In this document: one piece after another, positions 1-9,329 of the stretch
Layout: each line of letters begins with the position of its first letter
Numbering within the stretch: the stretch's first letter is position 1
Source of the DNA: Profundicola sp964553105
Lineage (GTDB): Bacteria; Bacteroidota; Bacteroidia; Flavobacteriales; Weeksellaceae
Length of the DNA stretch: 26,003 nucleotides
Assembly: GCA_964553105.1 (NCBI GenBank)
Contig: CAZKJO010000035.1
Coordinates: forward strand, 1 to 26,003
Direction: 5' to 3'
Translations under genes and position numbers: made by a program
The notes under the pieces: generated by a model
What the model was told of the DNA's origin: nothing
The model's database searches: none
What the model saw: the letters and a program-made list of their open reading frames with translations, nothing else

Positions 1-2214
1 TTACTTTAAATTCTCTGCAAGGAAGCCCATCATAGCTTTATATAAATCCATTCTGTTCTCTTCTTTTCCAAAACCATGACCTTCATCGTATTTCACCATA
101 TAAGGCACATCGATTCCGTTTTCTCTTAAACCTCTCACGATTTGATCACTTTCGTCTATATTCACTCTCGGATCATTGGCACCTTGAACTACAAAAAGAG
201 GTTTTTTAATTTTATCAATATGAAAAACTGGTGAAACTTCGTTCATAATTTCCTTCTCTTCTGGAATGGATTGATCATACCAAATTGCCTTTAAAATAGA
301 TAAATAAGGAGCCCAATAAGCTGGAATGGTTTCCATAAAGGTGAATAAATTAGAAACACCCACATAATCAATTCCACAGGCATATAAATCTGGCGTTTTG
401 GTTAAACCTCTTAAAACCGCATAACCACCATGGCTTCCACCATAAATCGCTACTTTTTTAGCGTCAATCCATCCTTGTTCAATTATATATTGTAATCCAT
501 CTTCTACATCATCCATCGCTTTTCGACCGATTTGCTTGAAGCCACTTCTAAAGAATTCTTTTCCATATCCACCACTAATTCTGAAGTTAACATGCAAAGT
601 CGCATATCCTCTACTCGCAAACAACTGCGCCTCTGGATTGAATCCCCAAGAATCTCTAATCCCTTGTGGTCCACCATGTGGATTTACAATCACAGGTACT
701 TTATTAGCATCAATCGCCTCTTTAGGCAACGTGATATAACCATGAAGTTTAATACCATCTCTACTCATAAAAGAAATCGGACGCATTTCTGCCATATCAT
801 CTTCATTTAACTGCGGCATCAAGTCAAATAACAACTTGAACTCATCTTCTTGAACATCGTAGGAGTAATATTTACCATACAGTCTATCACTAGTGATATA
901 AAGCAAATACTGACTTTCATCGTCGGTTTTTCCTGTGATATGATATTCATAATCACCAAATTCAGAGGTAATTCTATCATGTAATTTTTTGTAATAATCA
1001 CTAACTGGGATGATATTAAACTTTTCACCTTCATAGTAAAAATAATCTAATTCCCAATTCCTATTTCTTGATAAACTCGCTCCAGAAACATCATATTCTG
1101 GATGAGAAAAAAGCTTTTTAAGAACCTGACCTTGTTTTAAATCATATTTTAAAATCTCGGTTTTATCTGATGCTAAGTTAGAAATCACATAAGCTTCATC
1201 GGCATTCTCCGATGCATAATCGAAATTAATGATTCCAAAAGTATCATCCCATTGGGTAGTTTTAATTAATTTAAATTCATCATCAATCTTATAATATAAC
1301 TCAGAATTAATTCCATCTTTTAATCTAGAGAACCCTCTTAAATTTCCGTCTTTGTCGAATTCATATCCCATAATTGGATTTTCTAAATCCGTGTTTTCAT
1401 ACAATTGATCAATTTCTCCCGTGTTAATATTGATTTTATATGGATCAAAGACTTGAGGATTATTTTTATTCATAGAAACAATCATATGGTCTTCATCTTC
1501 CTTTAAGAAAGCTAAAATCTCGACCTTCACGCCATCATAAGGAGTTAATTCCTTTTGATTTTTTCCAGATACATCTACTGCAAACAAATGATAATCTTCA
1601 TTTCCGCCTTTGTCCATTACATAAATCAGACGATTATCATTGGCCCAACCATAACCTCTAATCAACTCGTCGCCTTCTTCAATAATGCGTTGCGTTTTGC
1701 CAGTTGCAATATTTTTGACGAAAACATGATTTTTAAGTTTTTCATCTTTTTGACGATAACTCATGTAAGTTCCTTTCGGAGAAAGTTTGAACTGAGAAGA
1801 ATCAGGTTTAGCAAAATAATCCTTAACCGAATATTTATAATCACCTTGTTCTTTCTCAGCTAAAGCTTTTAACTCAGTATCGGAACTCGGAAGAGAAATA
1901 TCACCAGGTTTTTCAGCTTCACCAAAAGTCAAAGTTAAAGGCAATTCCATGGGACCTTGTTTAAACGTTCCTTCAATAGTATTTCCGTGGATTTTTCCGG
2001 TATAATTTAAACCTGCTTGAGCTAAGGATAAACTAAGCTCATCCTCTTCAAACACTATTTTATCCAATGGAATACCGATGGCGCCTTGTGCTGGACTATC
2101 CATAGTGGCTGTTAATACGTCATTTTCTTCAGAAATATGGAAAGTTAAAGCAAGCTTTTGTCCATCAACTTCTAGTGTTCCGCTCCAATCTCCTTTTATA
2201 TTATATGTTGTCAT
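1..2214 (-). CDS. S9 family (prolyl oligopeptidase-type) serine peptidase with N-terminal beta domain
   Basis: Serine peptidase of the S9 alpha/beta-hydrolase group, 737 aa, expected to cleave peptides or act as an acyl-peptide hydrolase. The C-terminal catalytic domain (about residues 515-737) carries the nucleophile motif GGSHGG (Ser594), the acid in GANDPR (Asp681) and the histidine in DEGHGF (His713), so the triad is complete. Residues about 130-490 are the repeat-rich region expected to form the beta-propeller lid. Residues 1-100 (GDWSGTLEV, DSPAQGA, GTFKQGP) resemble a small beta domain that I know as the N-terminal part of secreted alpha/beta hydrolases in Bacteroidota. No signal peptide is visible, so a cytoplasmic location is inferred. 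The stop codon lies at the first base of the window, so the gene is complete. It is transcribed divergently from pta. The family is confident; the substrate is unknown. Confidence 0.93.
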   Translation of the reverse strand: MTTYNIKGDWSGTLEVDGQKLALTFHISEENDVLTATMDSPAQGAIGIPLDKIVFEEDELSLSLAQAGLNYTGKIHGNTIEGTFKQGPMELPLTLTFGEAEKPGDISLPSSDTELKALAEKEQGDYKYSVKDYFAKPDSSQFKLSPKGTYMSYRQKDEKLKNHVFVKNIATGKTQRIIEEGDELIRGYGWANDNRLIYVMDKGGNEDYHLFAVDVSGKNQKELTPYDGVKVEILAFLKEDEDHMIVSMNKNNPQVFDPYKININTGEIDQLYENTDLENPIMGYEFDKDGNLRGFSRLKDGINSELYYKIDDEFKLIKTTQWDDTFGIINFDYASENADEAYVISNLASDKTEILKYDLKQGQVLKKLFSHPEYDVSGASLSRNRNWELDYFYYEGEKFNIIPVSDYYKKLHDRITSEFGDYEYHITGKTDDESQYLLYITSDRLYGKYYSYDVQEDEFKLLFDLMPQLNEDDMAEMRPISFMSRDGIKLHGYITLPKEAIDANKVPVIVNPHGGPQGIRDSWGFNPEAQLFASRGYATLHVNFRISGGYGKEFFRSGFKQIGRKAMDDVEDGLQYIIEQGWIDAKKVAIYGGSHGGYAVLRGLTKTPDLYACGIDYVGVSNLFTFMETIPAYWAPYLSILKAIWYDQSIPEEKEIMNEVSPVFHIDKIKKPLFVVQGANDPRVNIDESDQIVRGLRENGIDVPYMVKYDEGHGFGKEENRMDLYKAMMGFLAENLK

Positions 2215-2472
2215 ATTTTTATATCATTGTTGTGTTAACAATAGTATTAAATAATTTTTAGTTTCACATAAAGCTTAATTTTAAAAATTAAAATTCACTC
2301 CAGGATTAATTAAATAAAATTCTGCATTAAACTCCTATAAATCAACATGATTTTAAATTCTCAAGTATTATTTATAGGTTATATTATGTTTTATAAATGG
2401 ATAACATAAATCATTCAATTTCTACTGAATCTAAGATTTATAAGTTTTAACTTTACGTTTTAAATCAGAAAA
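2215..2472. promoter_or_regulatory. Divergent intergenic region between the S9 peptidase and pta
   Basis: This 258-bp AT-rich spacer must hold the promoters of two divergent genes. I see no clean TAnnTTTG element on either strand. Two short inverted repeats stand out. ATTGTT/AACAAT with a 5-bp spacer lies at 2226-2242, about 12 bp upstream of the peptidase start. TTATGTT/AACATAA with a 12-bp spacer lies at 2384-2409, about 64 bp upstream of pta. Either could be an operator, but repeats this short and AT-rich can arise by chance. Confidence 0.35.
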
Positions 2473-4566
2473 ATGAACAAAGGAATATATATCGCAACCC
2501 TAGAGTCGCATTCAGGAAAGTCTATGATTAGCTTAGGTTTAATGAACACTTTAGTAGGAAAAACTGCAAAAGTGGGATACTTCAGACCTGTAATTGACAG
2601 CGGTGATAGGAACGAGAAAGACAATCACATTGAAACTATTTTAAAACATTTTCAGATTGATATTCCTTATGAAGAAACTTATGGACTCACCAGAGCCGAG
2701 ATTATTCAAAATAGAAATCTTGGGCGAATTGGTGCGTCTCTAGAAATAATTATCGAAAAATATAAAAAGCTAGAACAAAAGTTTGATTTTGTTTTAGTTG
2801 AAGGTAGTGACTTCTCTGGCGAGGGAAGCGTTTTTGAATTCGACTGGAACGTAAATATCGCTAAAAACCTAGGGATTCCTGCGATTATTGTTAGTAGTGG
2901 AGTGGGTAAGACTATGCAAGAATTCATCAGAAGTTTGCAGATGGCCTATGAGACATTTAAGCGTGACGATGTAGATGTAATTGCTCTTGCTGCGAATAAG
3001 ATTCAACCTAAAAACTTAAAGTCAGTTCAAAAGGAAATGAAAAAATTCTTACCTGAAAAGGTTGAAATTTTCACGATTCCTTTAATTGAAAATTTAAATA
3101 ACCCGAGTTTAAAAGAAATTAAAGATCATTTAAAAGGTAGAGTCATAATTGGCAAAGAAAAACTAGGCAACCAATCTGGTAGTTTTGCTGTAGGCGCGAT
3201 GCAACTGCGCAACTTTTTGGGTCATATCAAGGAAAATAGCTTGGTTATCACACCAGGTGATCGCGCAGACATTATAATGGGAACTTTACAAGCTCATATT
3301 TCTAAAAACTACCCAAATATTTCGGGGATGATTTTGACTGGAGGATTACTTCCTGATCGTTCTATTGTTAAGCTTATGGATGGTTTGACAGATGTTGTTC
3401 CTATAATCGCAGTTAAGGAAGGGACTTTTGAGGTAACCAATAAAATCGGAGATATTCAGTCTAACATTAACGCTGAGAACATTTCGAAAATTATTTCTTC
3501 TATTTCTACTTTTGATGAGTATGTTCCAGCAGAGAAATTCTTGAAAAACATTGCGGAATTCCAAAGCAATGTTATGACACCGCACATGTTCCAGTATGAT
3601 TTAATGCAACGTGCAAAAACGCAGAGGAAACGTATTGTTTTGCCTGAAAGCGAAGACGATAGAATTCTAACTGCCGCAGTTAGATTGAGCAAAATGGACG
3701 TGGTAGATATTGTTTTATTAGGTGAAGAAAAGAAAATTAAAGAACAAATTTCAAGTCTTGGTTTAAATTTAGATTATAGTAAAATCAGCATTATTAATCC
3801 AAAAACGTTTGATCGTTTCAACGAGTATGTTGAAACACTTTATGAGTTGAGAAAACATAAAAACGTAAACATGGATATGGCCAAGGACATGATGAATGAT
3901 TCTGCCTACTTTGCCACCATGATGATTTACAAAGGAGACGCAGACGGAATGGTTTCGGGTGCTGCTCATACAACACAGCATACGATTAGACCTGCATTAC
4001 AATTCATTAAAACCAAACCAGGAAGTTCGATAGTTTCTTCCGTTTTCTTTATGTGTTTAGACGATAGAGTTTCCGTATTTGGTGATTGTGCGATTAATCC
4101 AAATCCAAATGCTAAAGAATTGGCCGAAATTGCTATTTCAGCGGCAGACAGTAGTGCCGCCTTTGGTATTGAACCTCGTGTTGCTATGCTTTCTTACTCA
4201 TCTGGAAGTTCTGGAAAAGGTGCTGACGTAGATAAAGTTAGAGAAGCAACACAAATCGTTAAAGAGTTAAGACCTGATTTAAAAATTGAAGGACCGATTC
4301 AATATGATGCTGCCGTGGATGCAAGTGTAGGAAAAAGTAAAATGCCAGATTCCGAGGTTGCAGGACGTGCTTCTGTATTAATTTTTCCAGATTTAAATAC
4401 TGGAAATAATACCTATAAAGCGGTTCAGAGAGAAACAGGTGCTTTGGCCATTGGCCCAATGTTGCTAGGCTTGAATAAACCTGTAAATGATTTAAGTAGA
4501 GGTTGTACCGTTGAGGATATTTTCAACACAGTAGTTTTAACGGCAATTCAAGCACAAGAAAAGTAA
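2473..4566 (+). CDS. pta: Phosphate acetyltransferase, long form
   Basis: Converts acetyl-CoA and phosphate to acetyl phosphate and CoA, the first step of the Pta-AckA acetate pathway in the cytoplasm. At 697 aa it is the long three-part form: an N-terminal BioD-like P-loop domain (ATLESHSGKS, residues 8-17), a DRTGG regulatory domain (about 225-330, including ITPGDRADIIMG), and the catalytic PTA_PTB domain (about 375-695) starting at RIVLPES and containing the family signature PDLNTGNN near the end. The ATG at 2473 gives the expected N terminus; no Shine-Dalgarno is seen, as is usual in this phylum. The acetate kinase gene that commonly follows pta is absent: the next gene is a carbonic anhydrase, 147 bp downstream. 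Confidence in function is high. Confidence 0.96.
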   Translation: MNKGIYIATLESHSGKSMISLGLMNTLVGKTAKVGYFRPVIDSGDRNEKDNHIETILKHFQIDIPYEETYGLTRAEIIQNRNLGRIGASLEIIIEKYKKLEQKFDFVLVEGSDFSGEGSVFEFDWNVNIAKNLGIPAIIVSSGVGKTMQEFIRSLQMAYETFKRDDVDVIALAANKIQPKNLKSVQKEMKKFLPEKVEIFTIPLIENLNNPSLKEIKDHLKGRVIIGKEKLGNQSGSFAVGAMQLRNFLGHIKENSLVITPGDRADIIMGTLQAHISKNYPNISGMILTGGLLPDRSIVKLMDGLTDVVPIIAVKEGTFEVTNKIGDIQSNINAENISKIISSISTFDEYVPAEKFLKNIAEFQSNVMTPHMFQYDLMQRAKTQRKRIVLPESEDDRILTAAVRLSKMDVVDIVLLGEEKKIKEQISSLGLNLDYSKISIINPKTFDRFNEYVETLYELRKHKNVNMDMAKDMMNDSAYFATMMIYKGDADGMVSGAAHTTQHTIRPALQFIKTKPGSSIVSSVFFMCLDDRVSVFGDCAINPNPNAKELAEIAISAADSSAAFGIEPRVAMLSYSSGSSGKGADVDKVREATQIVKELRPDLKIEGPIQYDAAVDASVGKSKMPDSEVAGRASVLIFPDLNTGNNTYKAVQRETGALAIGPMLLGLNKPVNDLSRGCTVEDIFNTVVLTAIQAQEK

Positions 4567-4663
4567 AATTAAAAAATATTGTAGCAACTCTGTTCAGTCC
4601 TCAAGTATTTATGGGCACTTTAATTAGTAAGAAATTGAATTAAATACATTTTTAGAATTAATT

Positions 4664-4697
4664 TTTGGTTAAAAATAAACACAATGCAGTATATTTA
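4664..4697 (+). promoter_or_regulatory. Candidate Bacteroidota-type promoter of the carbonic anhydrase gene
   Basis: A -33 element TTTG (4664-4667) is followed after 22 bp by TATATTTA (4690-4697), seven of eight matches to the TAnnTTTG -7 consensus of Bacteroidota. The predicted transcription start near 4703 leaves a leader of about 10 nt before the ATG at 4714. It suggests the gene has its own promoter rather than relying on pta read-through. Confidence 0.4.
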
Positions 4698-4713
4698 TCC
4701 AAAATGATAACGA

Positions 4714-5343
4714 ATGGATTTTAAGAAGATATTCAATAACAATCAGGAATGGATAGATAGACAGCTTAGCGAGAATTCAAAATATTTTGAGGAACTTAAC
4801 GCTGGACAAAAACCTGAAATTTTATATATAGGATGTTCTGATTCTAGAGTTCCTGCAGAGGATTTAATGGGCATGAAAGCTGGTGAGCTCTTTGTTCATA
4901 GAAATGTTGCCAATGTAGTGAATGCCATAGATCTAAACGCACAAAGCGTTATAAACTATGCTGTTACACATTTAGAGGTAAAGCATATTGTAATTTGTGG
5001 TCATTATAATTGTGGTGGTGTTAAAGCTGCTATGGAACCAAAGGATTTAGGTATTTTAAACCCTTGGCTTAGAAACATTAGAGATGTTTATCGCGAACAC
5101 GCCAAAGAGCTGAACTCTATTGAGGATCAAGCTAAAAGATACGACAGACTTGTTGAATTAAATGTACGAGAACAAGCCATTAACGTTGTTAAAATGGCAG
5201 CTGTTCAATGGGCAATGCGTAGTAGAGAAATGAAAATTCATGGTTGGGTTTTCGATATGAGAACAGGCAGGTTGATAGATTTGAAAATCGATTTCGATCA
5301 AATATTAGACGAAATCATGGAGATTTATCGTTTAGGAGAATAA
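4714..5343 (+). CDS. can: Beta-class carbonic anhydrase
   Basis: Interconverts CO2 and bicarbonate in the cytoplasm, supplying bicarbonate to carboxylases. The 209-aa protein has the beta-class zinc ligands in order: Cys41 in GCSDSRVP, with the Asp43/Arg45 dyad beside it, then His97 and Cys100 in GHYNCGG. RNVANVV (residues 63-69) is another family-typical block. The length matches the short bacterial form of the E. coli Can type, and no signal peptide is seen. It lies between pta and the M23 peptidase gene, with a plausible promoter of its own just upstream. The function is confident; the symbol is given by analogy with E. coli can. Confidence 0.94.
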   Translation: MDFKKIFNNNQEWIDRQLSENSKYFEELNAGQKPEILYIGCSDSRVPAEDLMGMKAGELFVHRNVANVVNAIDLNAQSVINYAVTHLEVKHIVICGHYNCGGVKAAMEPKDLGILNPWLRNIRDVYREHAKELNSIEDQAKRYDRLVELNVREQAINVVKMAAVQWAMRSREMKIHGWVFDMRTGRLIDLKIDFDQILDEIMEIYRLGE

Positions 5344-5406
5344 CACCTAAATTTAGTCGAAAGGCAGTTATTATTGAATTGCTACAGCTTCTCTACTCCT
5401 ATTAAT

Positions 5407-5414
5407 TATATTTG
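5407..5414 (+). promoter_or_regulatory. Candidate -7 promoter element of the M23 peptidase-TonB receptor operon
   Basis: TATATTTG is a perfect match to TAnnTTTG, with an ATTG at 5378-5381 as a weak -33 candidate (25-bp spacer). The start codon ATG is at 5419, so a transcript starting 5-7 bases after the element would be essentially leaderless. The upstream in-frame TTG at 5374 would lie in front of the promoter, which argues for the start at 5419. Confidence 0.45.
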
Positions 5415-5418
5415 TCAC

Positions 5419-7086
5419 ATGAAGAAAATTTTGATGGCATTTTTGATATCTGGAACATTCATAAATGCACAAGAATATCCCAATAATTTTAGAAATCCTT
5501 TAGGAATTGAAAATTATCTCTCAGGTAATTTTGGAGAACTAAGGGGCTTTCATTTTCACTCTGGTCTTGATATTAAAACCAATCAAAGAGAAGGTTATAA
5601 TATCTATGCCATTGAAGATGGTTATGTTTCAAGAATCAACGTTTCGCCACGAGGTTATGGTAATGCAATTTATATAACGCATCCCAATGGTTACACTTCT
5701 GTATATGCGCATATGCAACAGTTCAAAGGAGCCATCGAAACCTACACTAGAGACGAACAATATCAACAACAGAAATTTTCAATAGATATTTCTGTTCCAA
5801 AGGATGCCTTACCCGTAAAGAAAGGTGATATCATAGGATTATCAGGTAATTCTGGTAGTTCAGGTGGACCACATTTGCATTTTGAAATTAGAGATTCAAA
5901 AACACAAGAAGTTTATAATCCATTTCTTTTTGGCTATGACATTGCCGACACCAAAGCTCCACTTTTAAACGGAATGTATATCTACGCTTTAAATGGAGAT
6001 GCTGCAGGCAAGAAGAGATATGATTTAGAAGGTGCTCACAAATTTAACTCGCCAATTTATGCGTCTGGTAAAGTCGGAATCGGTGTTAAGGCATATGATA
6101 AGCACAACGGTGCGAATAATATGAATGGCGTATATAATATTAAGATTTACGCTAATAATGAGCTTATTTGGGAGTTTACAGCCAATCAATTCGCATTTGA
6201 TCAAACAAGATATATTAACTGTCAGACAGATTATGCTCAATATATGACCAATAAATCTTGGATTTATCAAGGTTTTCAGGTTCCTGGAAATAAGTTGAGA
6301 ATGGTTTCTAATCTTAAGAATGATGGAATTATTGACTTAAAAGAAGGTGAAACTTATAACATAAAAGTGGTTCTGACGGATTATGCTAAAAACACAACAG
6401 AAGGATCTTTTAAAATCGTAGGAAAGACTCCTCCGGCAACTAAAGAGATTGTGAAAGGCGATAATTATTTGTACTGGGATCGTGAGAATTATTTTAAAAA
6501 TGATGACATTGAATTATCATTTCCCAAGGAATCTTTCTACGAGGATATTCAGTTAGATTACCAATATAATAACGGCGAATATCATATTCAAAACGATAAA
6601 GTGCCTTTGCATAAGTTTTATACGCTGGCTATTTATCCTAAAAACATACCAGTTCATCAGTTGAACAAAGCTGTGATTGCAGTTAAGTATAATTATGGTG
6701 GACGAATGACCACCGATTATTTCCCGACCAAATACAAAGACGGAAAATTGATTGCAGATGTTAGGGATTTTGGTGTATTTAAAGTTGAAGTTGACGATAA
6801 AGCACCAACAATTGCACCTTTAAATGTAAAAGAAAATGCTACTTTCAGTGCAAGTTCGTCAACGATGAATTTTAGGGTAAAAGACGATCAATCGGGTGTT
6901 GATCGACATGATGCTTACATCAACGGAAAATGGGTTTTAAGTTCTTATGACAAGAAAAATAATCTCATCAGCATTGATTTAGAAAAAGAAGGAATACAAA
7001 AAGGTAACCACAAGTTGGAATTAAAAATAACAGATGGAAAAAACAATGTCGCAACTTATACAGCGAATTTCAAAAAATCGAGTTAA
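5419..7086 (+). CDS. Secreted M23 family metallopeptidase
   Basis: Zinc endopeptidase of the LytM/M23 type, predicted to act on peptidoglycan cross-links in the periplasm. A signal peptide is clear (MKKILMAFLI start, likely cleavage after INA-Q, about residue 18). The catalytic domain follows at once: HSGLD (His47, Asp51), YAHM (His98) and PHLHFE (His152, His154) are the M23 zinc and catalytic motifs. The remaining ~390 residues look like beta-sandwich domains of unknown role. I chose the ATG at 5419 over the in-frame TTG at 5374 because the former begins a proper signal peptide and lies just after a promoter element. The 3' end overlaps the TonB receptor start by 53 nt, implying co-transcription and translational coupling. 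The product is 555 aa. Confidence 0.92.
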   Translation: MKKILMAFLISGTFINAQEYPNNFRNPLGIENYLSGNFGELRGFHFHSGLDIKTNQREGYNIYAIEDGYVSRINVSPRGYGNAIYITHPNGYTSVYAHMQQFKGAIETYTRDEQYQQQKFSIDISVPKDALPVKKGDIIGLSGNSGSSGGPHLHFEIRDSKTQEVYNPFLFGYDIADTKAPLLNGMYIYALNGDAAGKKRYDLEGAHKFNSPIYASGKVGIGVKAYDKHNGANNMNGVYNIKIYANNELIWEFTANQFAFDQTRYINCQTDYAQYMTNKSWIYQGFQVPGNKLRMVSNLKNDGIIDLKEGETYNIKVVLTDYAKNTTEGSFKIVGKTPPATKEIVKGDNYLYWDRENYFKNDDIELSFPKESFYEDIQLDYQYNNGEYHIQNDKVPLHKFYTLAIYPKNIPVHQLNKAVIAVKYNYGGRMTTDYFPTKYKDGKLIADVRDFGVFKVEVDDKAPTIAPLNVKENATFSASSSTMNFRVKDDQSGVDRHDAYINGKWVLSSYDKKNNLISIDLEKEGIQKGNHKLELKITDGKNNVATYTANFKKSS

Positions 7087-9271
7087 GCCTTTTTTCATAA
7101 CAGGTCTACTCCTATTCGTTTTATCACAACAAGCTCAAGCACAAAGCGACAGCATTGTTTTGGATGAAGTTGTCTTCCAAGGAACTAAAAGTCAACCAAT
7201 TGGAAACATAGAAATTCAAGCATCTGATGCTCAGTTTACACCGAGTTTAACAGGAAGTTTTACAGACATTCTTAAAACCTTGCCGTATGTGAGTGTGAAT
7301 ACAGAGCTAAGTTCGCAATACATGGTTCGTGGTGGAAATTATGATGAAAACTTGGTTTATGTTAATGGAATCGAGGTTTATCGACCACAATTAATTCGCA
7401 GTGGACAGCAAGAAGGTTTAAGCTTTTTGAACCCAGATATGGCAGCTGCAGTTTCATTCTCAGCTGGTGGCTGGGAAGCTAAATACGGTGACAAAATGAG
7501 TAGTGTTCTAGATGTAATTTATAGAACACCCAAGAAATTTGAATTAGGTGCTGAATTAAGTTTAATGGGCGGAAATATAACTGCAGGACACGCAACTAAA
7601 GATGGTAAGTTATCTGCTTTGGTGGGTGCGCGTTATCTTAATAGAAATTTAATTTTAAACACCTTAGACAATGACACTGAATTCAATCCACAATCTTATG
7701 ATATTCAAGCCAATATTGAATATCATCTAAATCCAAAGTGGAAACTAAACTTTATTGGAAATTTCTCGAATGTATTGTTTGAACAAGTGCCAAATACAAG
7801 ATCTACCAACTTCGGGACTTCTGAGAATCCGATTAATCTGACGGTTTTTTATGATGGAAAAGAAGAAGATAGATTTCAAACCAAGTTTGGAGCGGTTTCC
7901 CTACATCATAAGGCGAGTTCTAAATTAAATTTAAGTTTAGACGTATTTTCGTATCATTCGGTAGAAGAAGAATATTTTGATATTTCTGGAGCTTATTTAA
8001 TTAAGAAAATTAATCCTGATTCAGGTGGAGCAACAGAAACCTTAGATATTGGTGGACAGATAGATCATGCAAGGAATGATTTGGATATGCTAGTCGCTGG
8101 AATTCAACATCGTGGTAAATATAGATTTAATGCCAACAATAATTTAGAATGGGGATTCTCGGGTCAAAAAGAAGACATTAGAGACATGCTAAACGAATGG
8201 CAATTAATTGATTCTGCGGGATATAACAATACACCTTACAACCCATCTCAATATTACGGACCGGGACAAGTGAATCCTGATGATTTAGAGTTAAATTATC
8301 ATTTTTCTGCTAAAAATAAGTTAGAGAGCAATCGATTTAATATATATGCCCAGTATAATAAAAAATGGGAAACCAACGGAAATCGCTTTTTATTAAACTT
8401 TGGTGTTAGAGGAACCTATTGGGATTACAACGAAGAGTTTAACATCAGTCCAAGAGCGCAATTTGCTATCAAACCAGATTGGACTACCGATCAATTGTTT
8501 AGACTTTCGGCAGGAATGTACGTTCAATCGCCATTTTATAAAGAATTAAGAACACCAGATGGAGAGTTGAATAAAGAAATTAAAGCTCAAAAATCAATTC
8601 ATATCATTGCTGGACATGACTATGAATTTGAAATGCTAAACGCTCCGTTTAAGCTTTCTACTGAAGTTTATTATAAAAAAATGGATGATTTGATTCCTTA
8701 TTATTTAGACAATGTTAGGATTAAATATTACGGAGAAAACATTTCAGAAGGTCGAGCGTATGGTATCGATGCTAAATTACATGGAGAGTTTGTGAAAAAT
8801 GCAGATTCTTGGTTAAGCTTATCTTATGCTCGTGTAGAAGAAAACATCGACGATAGAGGCTATTTACCAAGACCTACAGACCCTAGATTTAAGGCGTCAT
8901 TGTTCTTCCAAGATTATATGCCGTCGTTTCCAACATTTAAAGTAAATACAACCTTGGTTTACTCTTCAGGATTACCAAACGGAGCTCCTGTACTTACCGA
9001 TCCTTACGCTTTCCAAACAACATTACCAGATTATAAACGAGTTGATATTGGTTTGGTTAAAGTTATTAAAGATCAAGATAACGCCAGTAATATAGCTATG
9101 TTTGACAGTTTTAAGGAATTTTCGATTGGTTTAGACATTTTCAATGTATTTAATATTAAAAATACGGTTTCTAATCAATGGATTCGCGATGTAAACTCCA
9201 ATACGATTTATGGCGTTCCGAATCGATTAACTGGAAGATTCTTCAATGCTAAATTGATGATGAAGTTTTAA
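7034..9271 (+). CDS. TonB-dependent outer membrane receptor with plug domain
   Basis: Outer-membrane beta-barrel for energy-coupled uptake; the substrate is unknown. A signal peptide is visible (hydrophobic FFITGLLLFVLSQQAQAQ, cleavage near residue 36). The plug domain follows (about residues 45-165: LDEVVFQG as the TonB-box-like start, MVRGGNYDENLVYVNGIEVY, and GGWEAKYGDKMSSVLDV). The rest is the barrel, with aromatic strand ends and a C-terminal phenylalanine (LMMKF). There is no N-terminal carboxypeptidase-regulatory-like domain, which many Bacteroidota receptors carry, and no SusD-like partner is adjacent. The start is either 7034 or the in-frame ATG at 7046; both lie inside the end of the M23 peptidase gene, so the two genes form an operon. 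A strong terminator follows at 9296. Confidence 0.92.
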   Translation: MEKTMSQLIQRISKNRVKPFFITGLLLFVLSQQAQAQSDSIVLDEVVFQGTKSQPIGNIEIQASDAQFTPSLTGSFTDILKTLPYVSVNTELSSQYMVRGGNYDENLVYVNGIEVYRPQLIRSGQQEGLSFLNPDMAAAVSFSAGGWEAKYGDKMSSVLDVIYRTPKKFELGAELSLMGGNITAGHATKDGKLSALVGARYLNRNLILNTLDNDTEFNPQSYDIQANIEYHLNPKWKLNFIGNFSNVLFEQVPNTRSTNFGTSENPINLTVFYDGKEEDRFQTKFGAVSLHHKASSKLNLSLDVFSYHSVEEEYFDISGAYLIKKINPDSGGATETLDIGGQIDHARNDLDMLVAGIQHRGKYRFNANNNLEWGFSGQKEDIRDMLNEWQLIDSAGYNNTPYNPSQYYGPGQVNPDDLELNYHFSAKNKLESNRFNIYAQYNKKWETNGNRFLLNFGVRGTYWDYNEEFNISPRAQFAIKPDWTTDQLFRLSAGMYVQSPFYKELRTPDGELNKEIKAQKSIHIIAGHDYEFEMLNAPFKLSTEVYYKKMDDLIPYYLDNVRIKYYGENISEGRAYGIDAKLHGEFVKNADSWLSLSYARVEENIDDRGYLPRPTDPRFKASLFFQDYMPSFPTFKVNTTLVYSSGLPNGAPVLTDPYAFQTTLPDYKRVDIGLVKVIKDQDNASNIAMFDSFKEFSIGLDIFNVFNIKNTVSNQWIRDVNSNTIYGVPNRLTGRFFNAKLMMKF

Positions 9272-9295
9272 AAAGTTTAAGAATTAATAGTTTAT

Positions 9296-9329
9296 AAAGC
9301 CCTGTAAATTAAACTTTAACGGGCTTTTT
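9296..9329 (+). terminator. Rho-independent terminator after the TonB receptor gene
   Basis: AAAGCCC (9296-9302) pairs with GGGCTTT (9321-9327). An inner TAAA/TTTA helix extends the hairpin and a T run follows. It lies 24 bp after the receptor stop codon and ends the M23 peptidase-receptor operon. Confidence 0.85.

Noticed and set aside
532..810. Plus-strand open frames inside the S9 peptidase gene
   Set aside because: Antisense shadows of a gene with full catalytic motifs; they show no domain or signal of their own.
5374..5418. In-frame TTG extension of the M23 peptidase
   Set aside because: It would add 15 residues before a standard signal peptide and start upstream of the promoter element.
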